Of a DNA stretch of 64,000 nucleotides, positions 23,650-34,260 are shown in pieces; within the stretch, counting starts at the first letter, position 1; each line of letters opens with the position of its first letter. Location: assembly GCA_947095535.1 (NCBI GenBank), contig OX352773.1:72868591-72932590 (forward strand), given 5' to 3'. This stretch comes from Poecilobothrus nobilitatus (lineage: Eukaryota > Arthropoda > Insecta > Diptera > Dolichopodidae). The position numbers were made by a program, and so were the translations under genes. Under the pieces are notes generated by a model. It did not search any database, was not told the DNA's origin, and saw nothing but the letters and a program-made list of their open reading frames with translations.

Positions 23650-23865
23650 TAACTGAGTGTGTTTTTTTTTTTTTTTTTTAATAATGCACTTTTCTGGCAC
23701 ATAAATATGGACATAGGAAATTACACAACCTTTCCTGTTCAGACGTGGCTGTAAATGTCGTAAGGGGGAAAAACGTGTGTGAGATTCGAACTCACTCCTT
23801 CGGAGTTTACAGCGTATTTTATACGCTCTTACCCACTAAGCCACCGAGGCCCCTTAACCGAGTGT
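23650..23865 (-). mobile_element. SINE family 1, copy 4
   Basis: A minus-strand copy (23661-23854). Its poly-A tail shows as the T run at 23662-23680, and its 5' end is AGGGGCCTCGGTGGC. The flanks TAACTGAGTGT (23650-23660) and TAACCGAGTGT (23855-23865) match at 10 of 11 positions, a convincing target-site duplication. The centre is shortened: TCGTAAGAGTTA is missing after the B box. The 93-codon frame at 23745 is a repeat by-product. Confidence 0.9.
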
Positions 23866-25371
23866 TTAATCATATTTTTCAAATTCCACACAAGCAGACA
23901 ATTTTAATAGAAAAGAAAATTATTAAGCAAGTAAGAAATCCCTATTGTGGCCTTATACATAATTTAAACAAAATAAAAATTATAAATACATTAATTAATA
24001 ACAATATTTACGCTATAATTCTTTAGTAGCCAATGGTTTTAGCAATACGTATTGTGTAATCCAATGTTATTTGTAATATTAAATAAATGTAGTTTAGTTT
24101 AGACAAAAACTAATTAAATCTGATTAGACTTTCGTTCGAAATTAAAAAAAATTAGGTAAGCACAATTTTTTCTTCAATTTTAAAATCATTTTAAATTTTT
24201 TAATTTTAAGTTTTTTATATTTTTTTTATTTGTCGACTTTCGACAAGATAATATAAGATACTGTTATTACCATAACGGTTAAAGTTTAATTCATCGTCCA
24301 GTGTCATTTTTTTGTCTATTTCCTGTAATAAAGAAAACGGAATGAACAAGCTTAGTAAAAAACCAGATATGAAAATAAAATTTTAAATATACATGAACAT
24401 ATACAGATATGAGTAAACACATATGCATAATATATATGTACATACAATTGCTATTAAGCCGCTAAGGGGTTTAAAATAATAATAATTTTTCCTAATTAAA
24501 ATCTGAACAGTCAAAAATTATTAAAAATATTTTAAGAGATTTTTAGTAGTAAAATATTAAAAATTGTTTATTTTTAAAATCGGTTTAACATTTTTTTTTT
24601 TAAACATAAATCCTACAACTTCAACATACATAATTATACTTATAAGTAGTGACACTTTTTAATTTGTTGTAAGTTTAATTTTAACATGAAAAAAGGGCTT
24701 AAATGTAAATATTAATTTTTTTCTATCGAACTTTTAAAAATAAAATATTTTCGAGTTTAGATGCACCTAAGAATCTGATGTAATACACATGTAGATTAGC
24801 TCTTTCTCGTAATTACATAGTGGAAGTTATTAGAATTATAACAATGAAATATAGAAACTTATTCTTATAGCTCGTATACGTTCAAATTGTTTACCACACA
24901 CATTTTTTTATTACCACAGGTGTTCCCCGAGTCATATAATTTATATAAATTGAAGGAATCAGTCAACTTGCATCTCCTATAATCTAAGTTCACTTTTCCT
25001 CTTCTTTATTCCCTTTCTTTTCCTCATCCATTATATTGCTTCGCAGTTAGGGGGATTAGTCCTTTATATTGGCTGTGAATGGATGTGGTTTTAATAGGTA
25101 AAAATCCCAAACTACCAAAGGGATCTAGATTTTCTCGGTGTTTTTTGAAACTTTACAACTCCCGCAGGAATCAAAATGTATTTTTTGGAAAAGGAATTTA
25201 ATATACTTCGCTTTTTGGCAAGTATGTACCTTTCTTCCAATTCTGGAATTCTTAAAGAATTTTTTTATTTAACTAAATTTTAACCCATACACGTGACATT
25301 TTCGTCATGATTTAAAAATAGCTTAAGAATGAACTTAATATTTATTATGATAATATACTGTTTAAATATCT
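23866..25371. other. AT-rich stretch, no gene recognised
   Basis: A TGTCGA-CTT-TCGACA hairpin near 24232-24246, followed by AAGATACTGTTA, may be a decayed family C end. About 24950-25150 is less AT-rich (GCAGTTAGGGGGATTAGTCC and onward), but no frame is convincingly protein-like. Confidence 0.5.
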
Positions 25372-25618
25372 TATCAATGGCCTTGTGGTTAAGTGGTCGA
25401 GATCAAATCAAAAGTGTTTTAAGTTCAATATCAAGCTCAGATCATATCAAACAGTGGTAATTTATATGTGTAGAATAGTTTGTAACATAAAAATCTATAT
25501 CTTAAACTATAAAATAAATACATTCTTGTGTACGATAATAGATGGCACACAAATATAATATTTGTTATAGTATTATACAAAGGCTATATCGTAGCAATCA
25601 ATGGCTTAGTAAAAAAAA
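25372..25618 (+). mobile_element. SINE family 3, copy 1 (tRNA-derived)
   Basis: The head resembles a tRNA gene, with A box TGGCCTTGTGG at 25378-25388 and a decayed B box (AAGTTCAATATCAAGC). The body text CTCAGATCATATCAAACAG, GTAATTTATATG and ATAATAGATGGC and the end GGCTTAGTAAAAAAA are shared with a second diverged copy at 36411. No clear target duplication remains. The relation to the other two SINE families is limited to the tRNA-like head. Confidence 0.55.
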
Positions 25619-26207
25619 TAATGTTTTCGAAAAATGAATCTTGGTTAATTTTAATGAATCTTATTAAATAAAGTTTCATTTAACTAAGGTTGTACATTAA
25701 AAATAAATAAAAATTGATGAAAAATTGATTGGTTTAAAAAATAAAAATTTTTTTTTCTACCGGTTTTTTAAAGAATTCTATATTGTCTCCATGTGAAATA
25801 TATGCCTTATCAAAAGAATAATAATTTAATTGAATCCAATTAACCGTGTCTCAATGAAAAAGTTTCATATGGTGTATAAAAATATTTTCCCCTGTAAATA
25901 TGCTATTTTTTTTTTTTTTTTGTAGATTATACTGTCAATTATATGATTCACATATTATTCACAATGGGTAAATATAAACAGAAGGGAAATATCTATAGAA
26001 ATAGCTATATATATAGAAATAGAATATATTCGGGTACAAATATTTATAATTTCCAATCTTTGTCAATTATAAATATTTGTACCCGAAAATCAAAATAAAA
26101 TTATGTGTGACAAAAGAGTATTTTATCTATTTTCTTTAAATTATTTTCTAGATAAAAATATTAGCGCTTTTCTATTAAATTTTTTTTTTTAAATTAATTA
26201 TTTTCAT
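25619..26207. other. AT-rich stretch with a perfect 23-bp hairpin
   Basis: Low-complexity sequence apart from the inverted pair at 26029-26051 and 26065-26087, listed separately. No coding signal. Confidence 0.6.
26029..26087. repeat. Perfect 23-bp inverted repeat, 13-nt loop
   Basis: Left arm 26029-26051 starts TTCGGGTACAAATATT; right arm 26065-26087 is its exact reverse complement. The loop is TCCAATCTTTGTC. Symmetry stops abruptly on both sides. It may be a tiny fold-back element or a strong RNA stem-loop if transcribed. Confidence 0.95.
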
Positions 26208-26861
26208 TTAACCCTTATGTACTCGCGCATTTTTTTTTTTCAAAGGTGTCTACTCTGGGTTATATTCACCCAAGCTTAAAAATACATAAATGTACATTAA
26301 TAATACATGATATCATCTGTATATTTTTTGTTCAGATAATAGAAGTTTTTTTTTTTTTACAAAAAACAAAACATTTACTTATTATATTTAATTAAATTTA
26401 TTTAACACAAAAAAAAAATTCAAAAAAAATATCAAAATAAAAACATTCATAAAATAGATTACTTGTTTACTTATATTTCGCATTTTTGACACGTTTTGTT
26501 GTAATTGCTGTGAACGTACACTAAAACTCATGAAATTTGACACTTTTATGTAAAATTTAATCATAAACATTTCTTCAATACAAAGTTTAATAGTATGTTT
26601 AGAACAAAAAATATCAAAATAATAATAAATAAAGATTTTAGGAAATTGTAAATTAACTGCCCCCGACAATTTTTCACATTGCAAATGTGAATAAACTTTT
26701 GAAAAAATTAACGAGAAAATGGGAGTTGATGTTTCAGAAAATATTAAAACTCAGCTACTACGGAAATAAAGAGCATTATGTTTAAGAAAAGAAAACAGTT
26801 ATTGGCTTTTAAAATAAATTTGAATTGAAAAGACCCGTACATACTAGTACTGCAGGGTTAA
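26208..26861 (-). mobile_element. piggyBac-like element, internally deleted, TTAA ends
   Basis: Both ends are TTAA followed inward by CCCT: TTAA at 26208-26211 then CCCTTATGTACTCGCGC, and on the other side TTAA at 26858-26861 whose complement continues CCCTGCAGTACTAG. TTAA duplications plus CCCT ends are characteristic of piggyBac-family transposons. The left end also has a subterminal GGGT...ACCC stem near 26263-26275. A minus-strand frame inside resembles the C-terminus of the transposase. At 646 bp it is far shorter than an autonomous element, so most of the gene is deleted. Confidence 0.75.
26388..26684 (-). pseudogene. Remnant of piggyBac-like transposase C-terminus
   Basis: An open frame of 98 codons includes IFCSKHTIKLCIEEMFMIKF. 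This resembles the cysteine-rich tail of piggyBac-family transposases (YC-SKC-x-LC-E-CF-x-YH), with the second, fourth and later cysteine or histidine positions already substituted. In an overlapping frame TCQKCE is visible near 26490, suggesting frameshifts. The catalytic domain is absent, so it cannot be active. The position, next to the end at 26212 and inside TTAA-flanked ends, supports the identification. Residue-level assignment is from memory of the family. Confidence 0.6.
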
Positions 26862-28265
26862 TTTAATCTTTTTCATTGTTTGCATCAATATTTACCCTTA
26901 ATTGAAATATGAATGGAATTATTTTTTCTAATTATTTCAATACTCCTTAAATACGACCATACGATATTTTTTTTTAGAAAGAAATTATTAAGGATACTGG
27001 GGAATAAAATCATCGGTTGAACTGTGGTAATTATTATAAACTTATTCAAATTAATATTGTTTTTTTTTTTGTTTAATTTCAACATATTAAAACATTTTGC
27101 ACAATTTCAATTAGTTTCTGAAAAGTTGAAACTATATACAAATATGCAAATACGTACACTTCTGTAAAGGATGGTATCAATTCTCAAATTATAAAATAAA
27201 AGACTATTTTGAAATTTTTTTTTGAAATACTGATTTTCCATGAAGTTAAACAAAATTCTAAATTACAAACTTTTAAGTTTTTGGAAAATTCATAGATATA
27301 TATACAGAAACATTTTTTTTGCTTTAATAAAGATAATTTTTCTAGAATGTGCACTATCAGAGTTTGAAGAGTCGGCGGATTTTCGCTGCTCGAAAACATG
27401 CCAATATAGCTGATTAGGTACTATTAAGGAACTTTGTTCATAGAATTTTTCTCTGGAAAAAAAGTGTTGGTGCATATTTACATTATATTTTATTTATATT
27501 AGATTTAATCTGTATATTTCGTATTTCAGAATTTTATAATTTGAATTTTGTAATCCAAAATTTTAAAATCAAGAATTTTGTATCACAGAATTTTTGTACC
27601 CCACCCACACAATATTATCTGTATAAGAAGATGTATTTTATAAAAATATAAAATCAGTTTACCTTACTAAAGTTTATTTTAATACTAAAACCAAACTATT
27701 ATATAGAAAACTTATTTAATATAATAATAAATATAAAATTTGGTAAAAATGTAAAAAAAAATAAATAAAAATTTCTAATTCCAAATGCACATGAGTACAT
27801 AATAATATGTAATATGTTCATTTTGTTTTTTCTTGTTGTTTTTTTGTTGTTTTTCTTTTCCTTCAAAGCAAATAAATATAATCGCAATTAAGTTATTAAG
27901 TTTGTATATTTACTTTTCCTGTACCATTTTTTTTGTTAGTTTTTCTTCGCGAATTATAAAAATAGTTTTAAAAATTGAAAGTAATTAGTATTAGGTAAGG
28001 TAAATAAAATTATTTTAATACCGTGAGTAGAATTGTATAAGAAAATTTTGAGAAAAAAAAAACAAAAAAAAAATGGGTTTCAGATTTATAGTATAGTTTT
28101 TTAAACTTTCATACTTTAAATTATGGGTTTCCGACCTGTATTTCTTTCTTTAGACTTCAAATTTTTTAATTGGCTAAACTCATATTTTGGATACATTAAC
28201 ACCAAAATTACTTCTCTAGTTAGTGAGGGTAGAGCGTAAAATTACTAGAGTCTTCTAAATATACC
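26862..28265. other. AT-rich stretch, no gene recognised
   Basis: Several short minus-strand frames at 26885-27475 and 27699-27887 are Lys/Phe/Ile-rich or overlap one another; none shows a domain. Around 27530-27600 the motif AGAATTTTGTA recurs in degenerate form. Nothing else recognised. Confidence 0.55.
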
Positions 28266-28410
28266 TGGAACATCGGTAGCCTAGTGGGTAAGAGCTTTTT
28301 AATACGCTGTAAACAGGGGGGGAGTGTGAGTTCGAATTCCACAAACGTCGTAAGAGTTACTTCCCCTTACGATATTTACAGCCACGCCTGATCAGGAAAG
28401 GCGGAGAGAG
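28266..28410 (+). mobile_element. SINE family 1, copy 5, 3'-truncated
   Basis: Keeps the tRNA-like head (AGCCTAGTGGGTAAGAGC; B box GTTCGAATTCC) and the body through TTACAGCCACGCCTGATCAG. It breaks off after GGAAAGGCGGAGAG, without the CCACATTTATGTGG stem or an A tail. This is the most damaged of the six copies. Confidence 0.8.
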
Positions 28411-28504
28411 AATATGTTCTTATTATTAGAAATTTATAAAATTGTCTTTAATAAGTTTACTACTTATTATCTATTCAGTTTTTTCTGAGCTTTTTATTTT
28501 TTAA

Positions 28505-28790
28505 TCATCGTTGATTTGAATTTATTATGCTCTCACTTATAAGATTTCTATGAACCTCTAAAAAACTAAAAATCTGTAGAAGGTTTATTGCTGGCAATTC
28601 ATCTTCGGTAAAGCAATACGTTTCTTGGTGCACATATCTTCTCCGGAACAAATCTTCGCAATTTTTGAGTATGTGTCCTGAAGACTTTTCTACTTCTTAA
28701 AAAATTCTCCATGTATACTCCATGCCATACTAAATTTCAATTTTCTTAATGTGTCTGTCTCTTTAGCCAGTTGTGTTCCGATTCACCTGA
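28505..28790 (-). pseudogene. Non-LTR retrotransposon C-terminal remnant
   Basis: Reading 28699 to 28505 on the minus strand gives an open frame of about 63 codons without a start. It includes SSGHILKNCEDLFRRRYVH and then DELPAINLLQIFSF. The spacing H-I-L-x-x-C-E-x-L-x-x-R-R followed by an I-x-x-L-x-x-F helix is typical of the end of Jockey/I-type LINE polyproteins, which often carry it after an RNase H or zinc-knuckle region. Decayed upstream text continues to about 28790 in other frames. Family-level assignment is inference. Confidence 0.45.
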
Positions 28791-30681
28791 AGGAAAAAAA
28801 TCTACAATTAGGAATCTGTAAATATAAGGCCTAAATATAAGGTCTAAAAAAAAACATAAAATTGAGTTAAGTAGACCAACCACACCAGATTTTCGAAAGA
28901 TATTTTAAAACTAAAATATCCTTTAGATTAATTAAACCACTTCCCTCGACTAAACTATATTCAATTGAAATTTTTTAGCAATAGTACCGGGAAGACTGAA
29001 TGATTATAATAATAATTTTTTTTTTAATTAGCATCTTTTATCGTCTTTTGTATATTTCTAAATGATTATTTACAGAACTTATTAATTTTCTTAAGATTAT
29101 TTCTTTTGTCTTTTTAGAAATACCATTTTCAACCAACTAAAACATATTATATACGTACATAATTTAAATGCATTTTACAAAATATATGAAAAACTTAATA
29201 CTACACTATATTTGGAATTTTCTATGTAACCTTTACCATTTCTTTCATATATTAAAAATTTTTTAAGAAATTAATAATTGAAATAAGAAAATCTTTTGTT
29301 TTAGTTTCGGAAAATAAAAAAAAGAAATAAGAAAAATACACCTTTATTTTTACCATATTATTTTTTTCCGTATACTCTTGAAGTATTTAACGATTTAAGG
29401 TATAAAAAGTAAAATATGTAGAGTTATATATGAAAATTTTATTTCCATATGTTATTATATAAAAAGTGTTTGCATAAAATAAATGTTAAAATCGCGACTT
29501 AAATAATTCGGTTTTTAATTAAATTTTGTTTGTTCAGATGAAAGTTTTTATTTTTTTTACTATTCATATTTTATTATTCTTAATTTTTATAAATGTTTAC
29601 ATAGCTATTCGGTTTTTTTTTTTCTTTTTTTTTGCATATGTATGCAATATACTAGATAGTAAGTACTATAGATACTTTACATATCTATTATATTGTATTT
29701 CTTTGTTAAATATTGAAAAATATTGCATATGTTTATAAGAAGTTATAAATTAAAAAAAAAAAAAAAAAAAAAAAATCTAAGATTTTACTAAAATATTTGA
29801 ATTTGTTTAAAGTTTTTATTATAATTTTTTCATTTTGTTTCCTAGTTTTCTTTTTATCTGAAGTTATGAAAGAATGCATATGGGTAAAAACTTAAATTAA
29901 AATTAACGAAAATTTTTTGCACAACATTTAATAGAAAAAGGAGACATTTTCCATCATAAATTTAAAAAAATAACAACCAAATTAAATATATATAGAGAAA
30001 GAAAAAGAAAACAAATTTTTAATATACTTATATTTAATATAATGTTTACTTAATGGTAATTTTATAAGTTTTTATGTCTTTTTCTTTTTTTTAAAAGTTT
30101 ATTTTTCGAATATTGCATCTAGTCGAAAAAAATATTAGCATTTGAAATATCAATAATATTAGATTAAATTTTTGTTGCTGAATAAAGGATAATTTTTTGT
30201 GTCAATTATATTTTGGTATAAAACATTAACAGAATCCTTTATGTAAATAATAATTCGAAGAGTGGGATAAATCTTATAAATTAAATTAAATATCGTAAGG
30301 ATTTTGATTGTATTAATTTTTGTTTCTGTTTTGTTTAAGATATAGGTATTTTTATTTGATAGTCCTTTTTATTCAACACAGCAGTTCTTCATGTACTTTG
30401 ATCATTTTTGTGTATAGCCTTTGGTTTTTGCCGTCTTGAAATAGTTTAATTTTGTGTAGTTTGTTGAGTCTTTGTATAAACAAGGTCTAGATGCATATGT
30501 TAGTTACATTTTTTAATTACGTACGCCTCTAAATATGTTAGTTACGTACTCGAGTACGCCTCTTGCAATGCAATAATATATTACAGTTAATAATAACAAT
30601 AACTTAATTACTTTCAAGTTGAAATTTGACTACAAACTCTTTTAAAGTGGGTCATTCATATCATTTTATTTCACTGACTTG
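28791..30681. other. AT-rich stretch, no gene recognised
   Basis: Contains a long A run (29752-29775), T runs and short TA repeats. The only open frames (for example 29526-29738) are Phe/Ile-rich low complexity. Confidence 0.6.
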
Positions 30682-31300
30682 GTTTTTAGCATATTTTAAA
30701 AAAAAAGAAAGAAAGAAACTCAGTTTCACTCTATTCGTCCGTCCTTCTGTCTATTTATAAAACTTCTATACCGATAAAATAAGAGAAATATATTTTTAAC
30801 CGTGGGTATGTCTCATAAAAAATGTTGTGGAACAACTTTACATTTATACAATTTTTTGCAATACAGTTAAAATTTATCCTTATGAGAAGGTGAAATTTAG
30901 CAAGATTTTGCTTCCCTCATAATTGCTGCACACTTTTAGTTAAAATCTTAAAATTTTGAGAGAGAGAAGATTTTTGCTTAAAAAATATAAAATTGTTTGT
31001 ACCTTCCTCCCACTGTTTAAGAGCTATTTGGGAAAAAATGAAAATTTATCATATAGAGACACCTGTAACTTTCGAACTTTTACAAAAAAAGTTTTTCAAA
31101 GTAATAGTATATACTCCAATATTATATGTTTACACGTGTTCACAACTTTTTTTATTTTATGTATAGGATTTCCTTAAAATTGTAGAAAGTGTCTTTTGCT
31201 TACATATAAATTTTCTAAGAAAAGTTATAAATTTTGATGCAAGTTACAATGTTCTAAACGGTTTTTATTGTCTTTTGGAAAATATACTCATTTAAAACTT
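30682..31300 (+). repeat. Family B partial copy
   Basis: Begins TTTTTAGCATATTTTA, then TTTCACTCTATTCGTCCGTC, ACTTCTATACCG, TTTTAACCGTGGGTATGTC and TTGTGGAACAACTTTA, and continues into inner B modules (TTTTGATGCAAGTTACAA near 31230) that match the copy at 50575. The 73-codon frame at 30956 lies within it and is not a gene. Confidence 0.7.
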
Positions 31301-31904
31301 ATATATTTTAGCTTGTTTCATTTTTTATTGATTACAGATGATATTCTATAGTGGTAAAAGTACACCTTTAGTGACGCAGTGAAAGGAAAATTGCAAAAGT
31401 TCAGGGGTGTAGCAATTTATATTTTTTCTTATGAAAACATCCGATGAGCTCAAATTATATTCACTCAATACTATTGAGTTCGTTTTAATTTTGACTCAAT
31501 TTTTAATATAATGTAGTTCTAGTGTGGAGAATATACACTGTAACACAAAAGTTCTTAAAGGTTTTTAAACTGTCTGGTTTATATAAAATGTATATTAGGA
31601 TCTCAATTTTAAAAGTTTACTCATAAATATATATAACTAAAGAGAAAATAAGTAATAATATCTTATTTATAGATTTTCAATGAATAAAAAAATTTTGTTT
31701 TTTTTTTTTTTCATGCAAACAATTTTCGTAAAGTTTTATCATTTGTTTTTCTGATATAAAAATCATATATTGTCATTTATTCAAAATGTTCTCTAAGGAT
31801 AATTTATGCCCAAAAATTATATCAATTTTTGAAAATGAAAATTATATCGTATATATAATTATAGGTATATATCATCTTATATTGTCTAAACTTATACACA
31901 ACGT

Positions 31905-32371
31905 GTAAATGTCTATAGTTGACTGTGTCAATTGTAAGATATCCGTACAAACCTGTAATAATGTTTGTAACAGGCATTGAACAATTACTCTGCCTTTAAT
32001 ATTATTTTTTAAACTTTTAGTTTTTTGTTTAGTTATTATTTTAATCTTAATGTCTGTACTAAAAAATTTTGACATGAAAAACTTCGTTGTTCGGGAGGTA
32101 TCCAAAGTTGTGGTCGGTTCTCAACCAAGGGAACCAACAAATAGTTTCGAACATATTTTGTTTCAATGTCATGACTCTCGTTTTATTAGTTTTTGAGTTA
32201 TCAGTGGAACGGACGGACGGACATACACACATAGCTAAATTGACTCAGAATTCAATCCTGAGCAGAATATATATATACTTTTCTATATTTATCATGCTTA
32301 ATTCAATGCGTTACAAACGTAAAGGTAATTTTAATATGCCCGTGAACTATTGTTCTGTACGTGTATAAAAA
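31905..32371. mobile_element. Family C short copy, 467 bp, both ends present
   Basis: One end reads AGTTGACTGTGTCAATTGTA then AGATATCCGTACAAACCTG, matching the hairpin end of the 1.6-kb copy at 16690-16730. The other end has GGACGGACGGACAT, then GCGTTACAAACG and AATATGCCCG...GTACGTGTATAA, matching 18100-18265. The interior is about 1.1 kb shorter, so this is an internally deleted member in the same orientation. Frames at 31872 and 32087 are repeat by-products. Confidence 0.65.
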
Positions 32372-33484
32372 TATACATTAACGAATTTTTGATCATAAAT
32401 TTTAAAAATTGTATTAAAAGAAACATATTTTCTACTCTATATAACTACTGAAAAACAAACTTGTATTTACTTGGGTCAAAATTATGAATGATCCAAAAAA
32501 TATAACTTTTGTATTGTATCTACTTATTCTTTGTTCATATTTCCATAATGCTCTTTTAAAAACTCACATTAAAAATGACATAAAAAAAAAAAATTTATTA
32601 TACTTTTGATTACTTCCAATTTTATGGAATTACCAGTATAAAATCCTTAAAATCAAAAGTCTTACTTTTTTGTATTTGTTTATAGTTGTGGTTTATGTGA
32701 TTTACTATTTAGCTTAGAACTTTCACATACTAAAAAAAAAAAAGAAAACCAAAAAGGATATTTTATTGAAACGTGAAATATAATGACATGTTATCTTTTT
32801 TGAAATAACGCTATTTTTACCCAACAAGTTATTCATAATTAATGTAGATGTCGCAAGAATGAATCAATTTTTATGAAATACGAGTATTATCGTTGTTATA
32901 TGAATCCTGTATATAAAATAATTAAGAAAAATTGTACTTGAGGTCATTTTCTCTTCTGCCTTTTAAAAACATAAATTTTTTTTTGATAATCTGAAAATAA
33001 ATGAATATGGTTTTCTCTAAGGTTTTATTGCAAAATGATTTTTTAACAGGTTATTGTCAATAGACACATTGTATACAATATTATAATTTATTTGTTGTTG
33101 TTTTTGTTGTTATTTAGAGATCCATTAAAGAAAATTTCTTAATTTATATGCATGTTCTAATATGTCATAAATTTATATTAGTTTGATACCGAAAATAATT
33201 ACCAATAAAACTAAAAATAACGGTAGATAGAGAAATTTATTGTTTATATTTTTTTTTACCTGGAAAATTGCAGAAAATAATAATATTTTTATATTGCCAT
33301 ATTAAAGACAAACACTGGTGTTAAGGTGTTAATTAATATAACAATTTTTGAAATATGATTTTCAGTTATTGATGTTTATTTTATACATATATATAATGTT
33401 TTTATACATATTTATGTACATACATATATAAAACTTTAATAATTGTATATGGAGTAAGGTATTAATGATTATATACTACATTTT
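32372..33484. other. AT-rich stretch, no feature recognised
   Basis: A/T homopolymers and TA-rich text; no repeat family member, hairpin or coding frame that I can support. Confidence 0.6.
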
Positions 33485-34260
33485 TTAGCAAAAAAAAAAA
33501 AACATTTTAAAATTTATATATTAGTTTCACTCTGTTTATCTGTCCGTCCATCTGTTTCTATACCGTTGATTTCTATATAAGATTTAGGATAGGGCGAGGA
33601 AATTTTAATCATCGATAGATCTCTTCAAACAATTAATGTTGCAAATATCCAAGCCTATCCACGTTATATTGCAGTTTCTATTCCCACCAATTACTAGGCA
33701 TTTGACTCCCAAAGTTTGGTGAAAGCCCTATTTTCAAATGTGTATATCCAGGTTCTTCTTAAAATTATTTTAATTTCAAAACCGGTCTTTTATTTTACCT
33801 TTATACATCAATATCAAAATTTTACAGTTTTTTACAATTTAATATTTACATTCACCGTTATTTGAATACAAAATTTTGATTTGCAAAACAAGATTTGCTT
33901 ACTTCATAACTCAGGCATGCTTTTAATCTTCAAATTTTGCGAAAGGAAGATCTTTTAAAATTAGAATAAGTTACGTCAGGAAAAAGTTTTTTGAACTCTC
34001 GCTATTTAAGAGGTATTATAGAGCTTAAAATTTTAAATTTTTGCTGTTTTTAAGCAACTTAGACATCTGTATCCTTTTTTTTTCAAAATTAAACACAAGA
34101 TTAAAGCTTCAAGATAGGTTTATGTATAGGGTTTCCTTAAAATTGTTAAAAGTTGTCTCTTTATTTCTCATATTATAACAGTATTTTAAACTGTTTGTTA
34201 TGTTTTTTAGAAAATGTTCCCCCTTAAAAACTTTTGGTTTTCATTCTACCTTGTCCTGTT
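33485..34260 (+). repeat. Family B partial copy
   Basis: Begins TTTTTTAGCAAAAAAA, then AGTTTCACTCTGTTTATCTG, TCCGTCCATCTGTT, and later TTTACATTCACCGTTATTTG and the CTTCATAACTC module near 33903, in the same order as the copies at 2506 and 50575. Confidence 0.65.

Noticed and set aside
32087..32368. 93-codon frame in the short family C copy, and frames at 2625, 18177, 30956 and 31872
   Set aside because: They coincide with family B/C repeats and are not conserved between copies.
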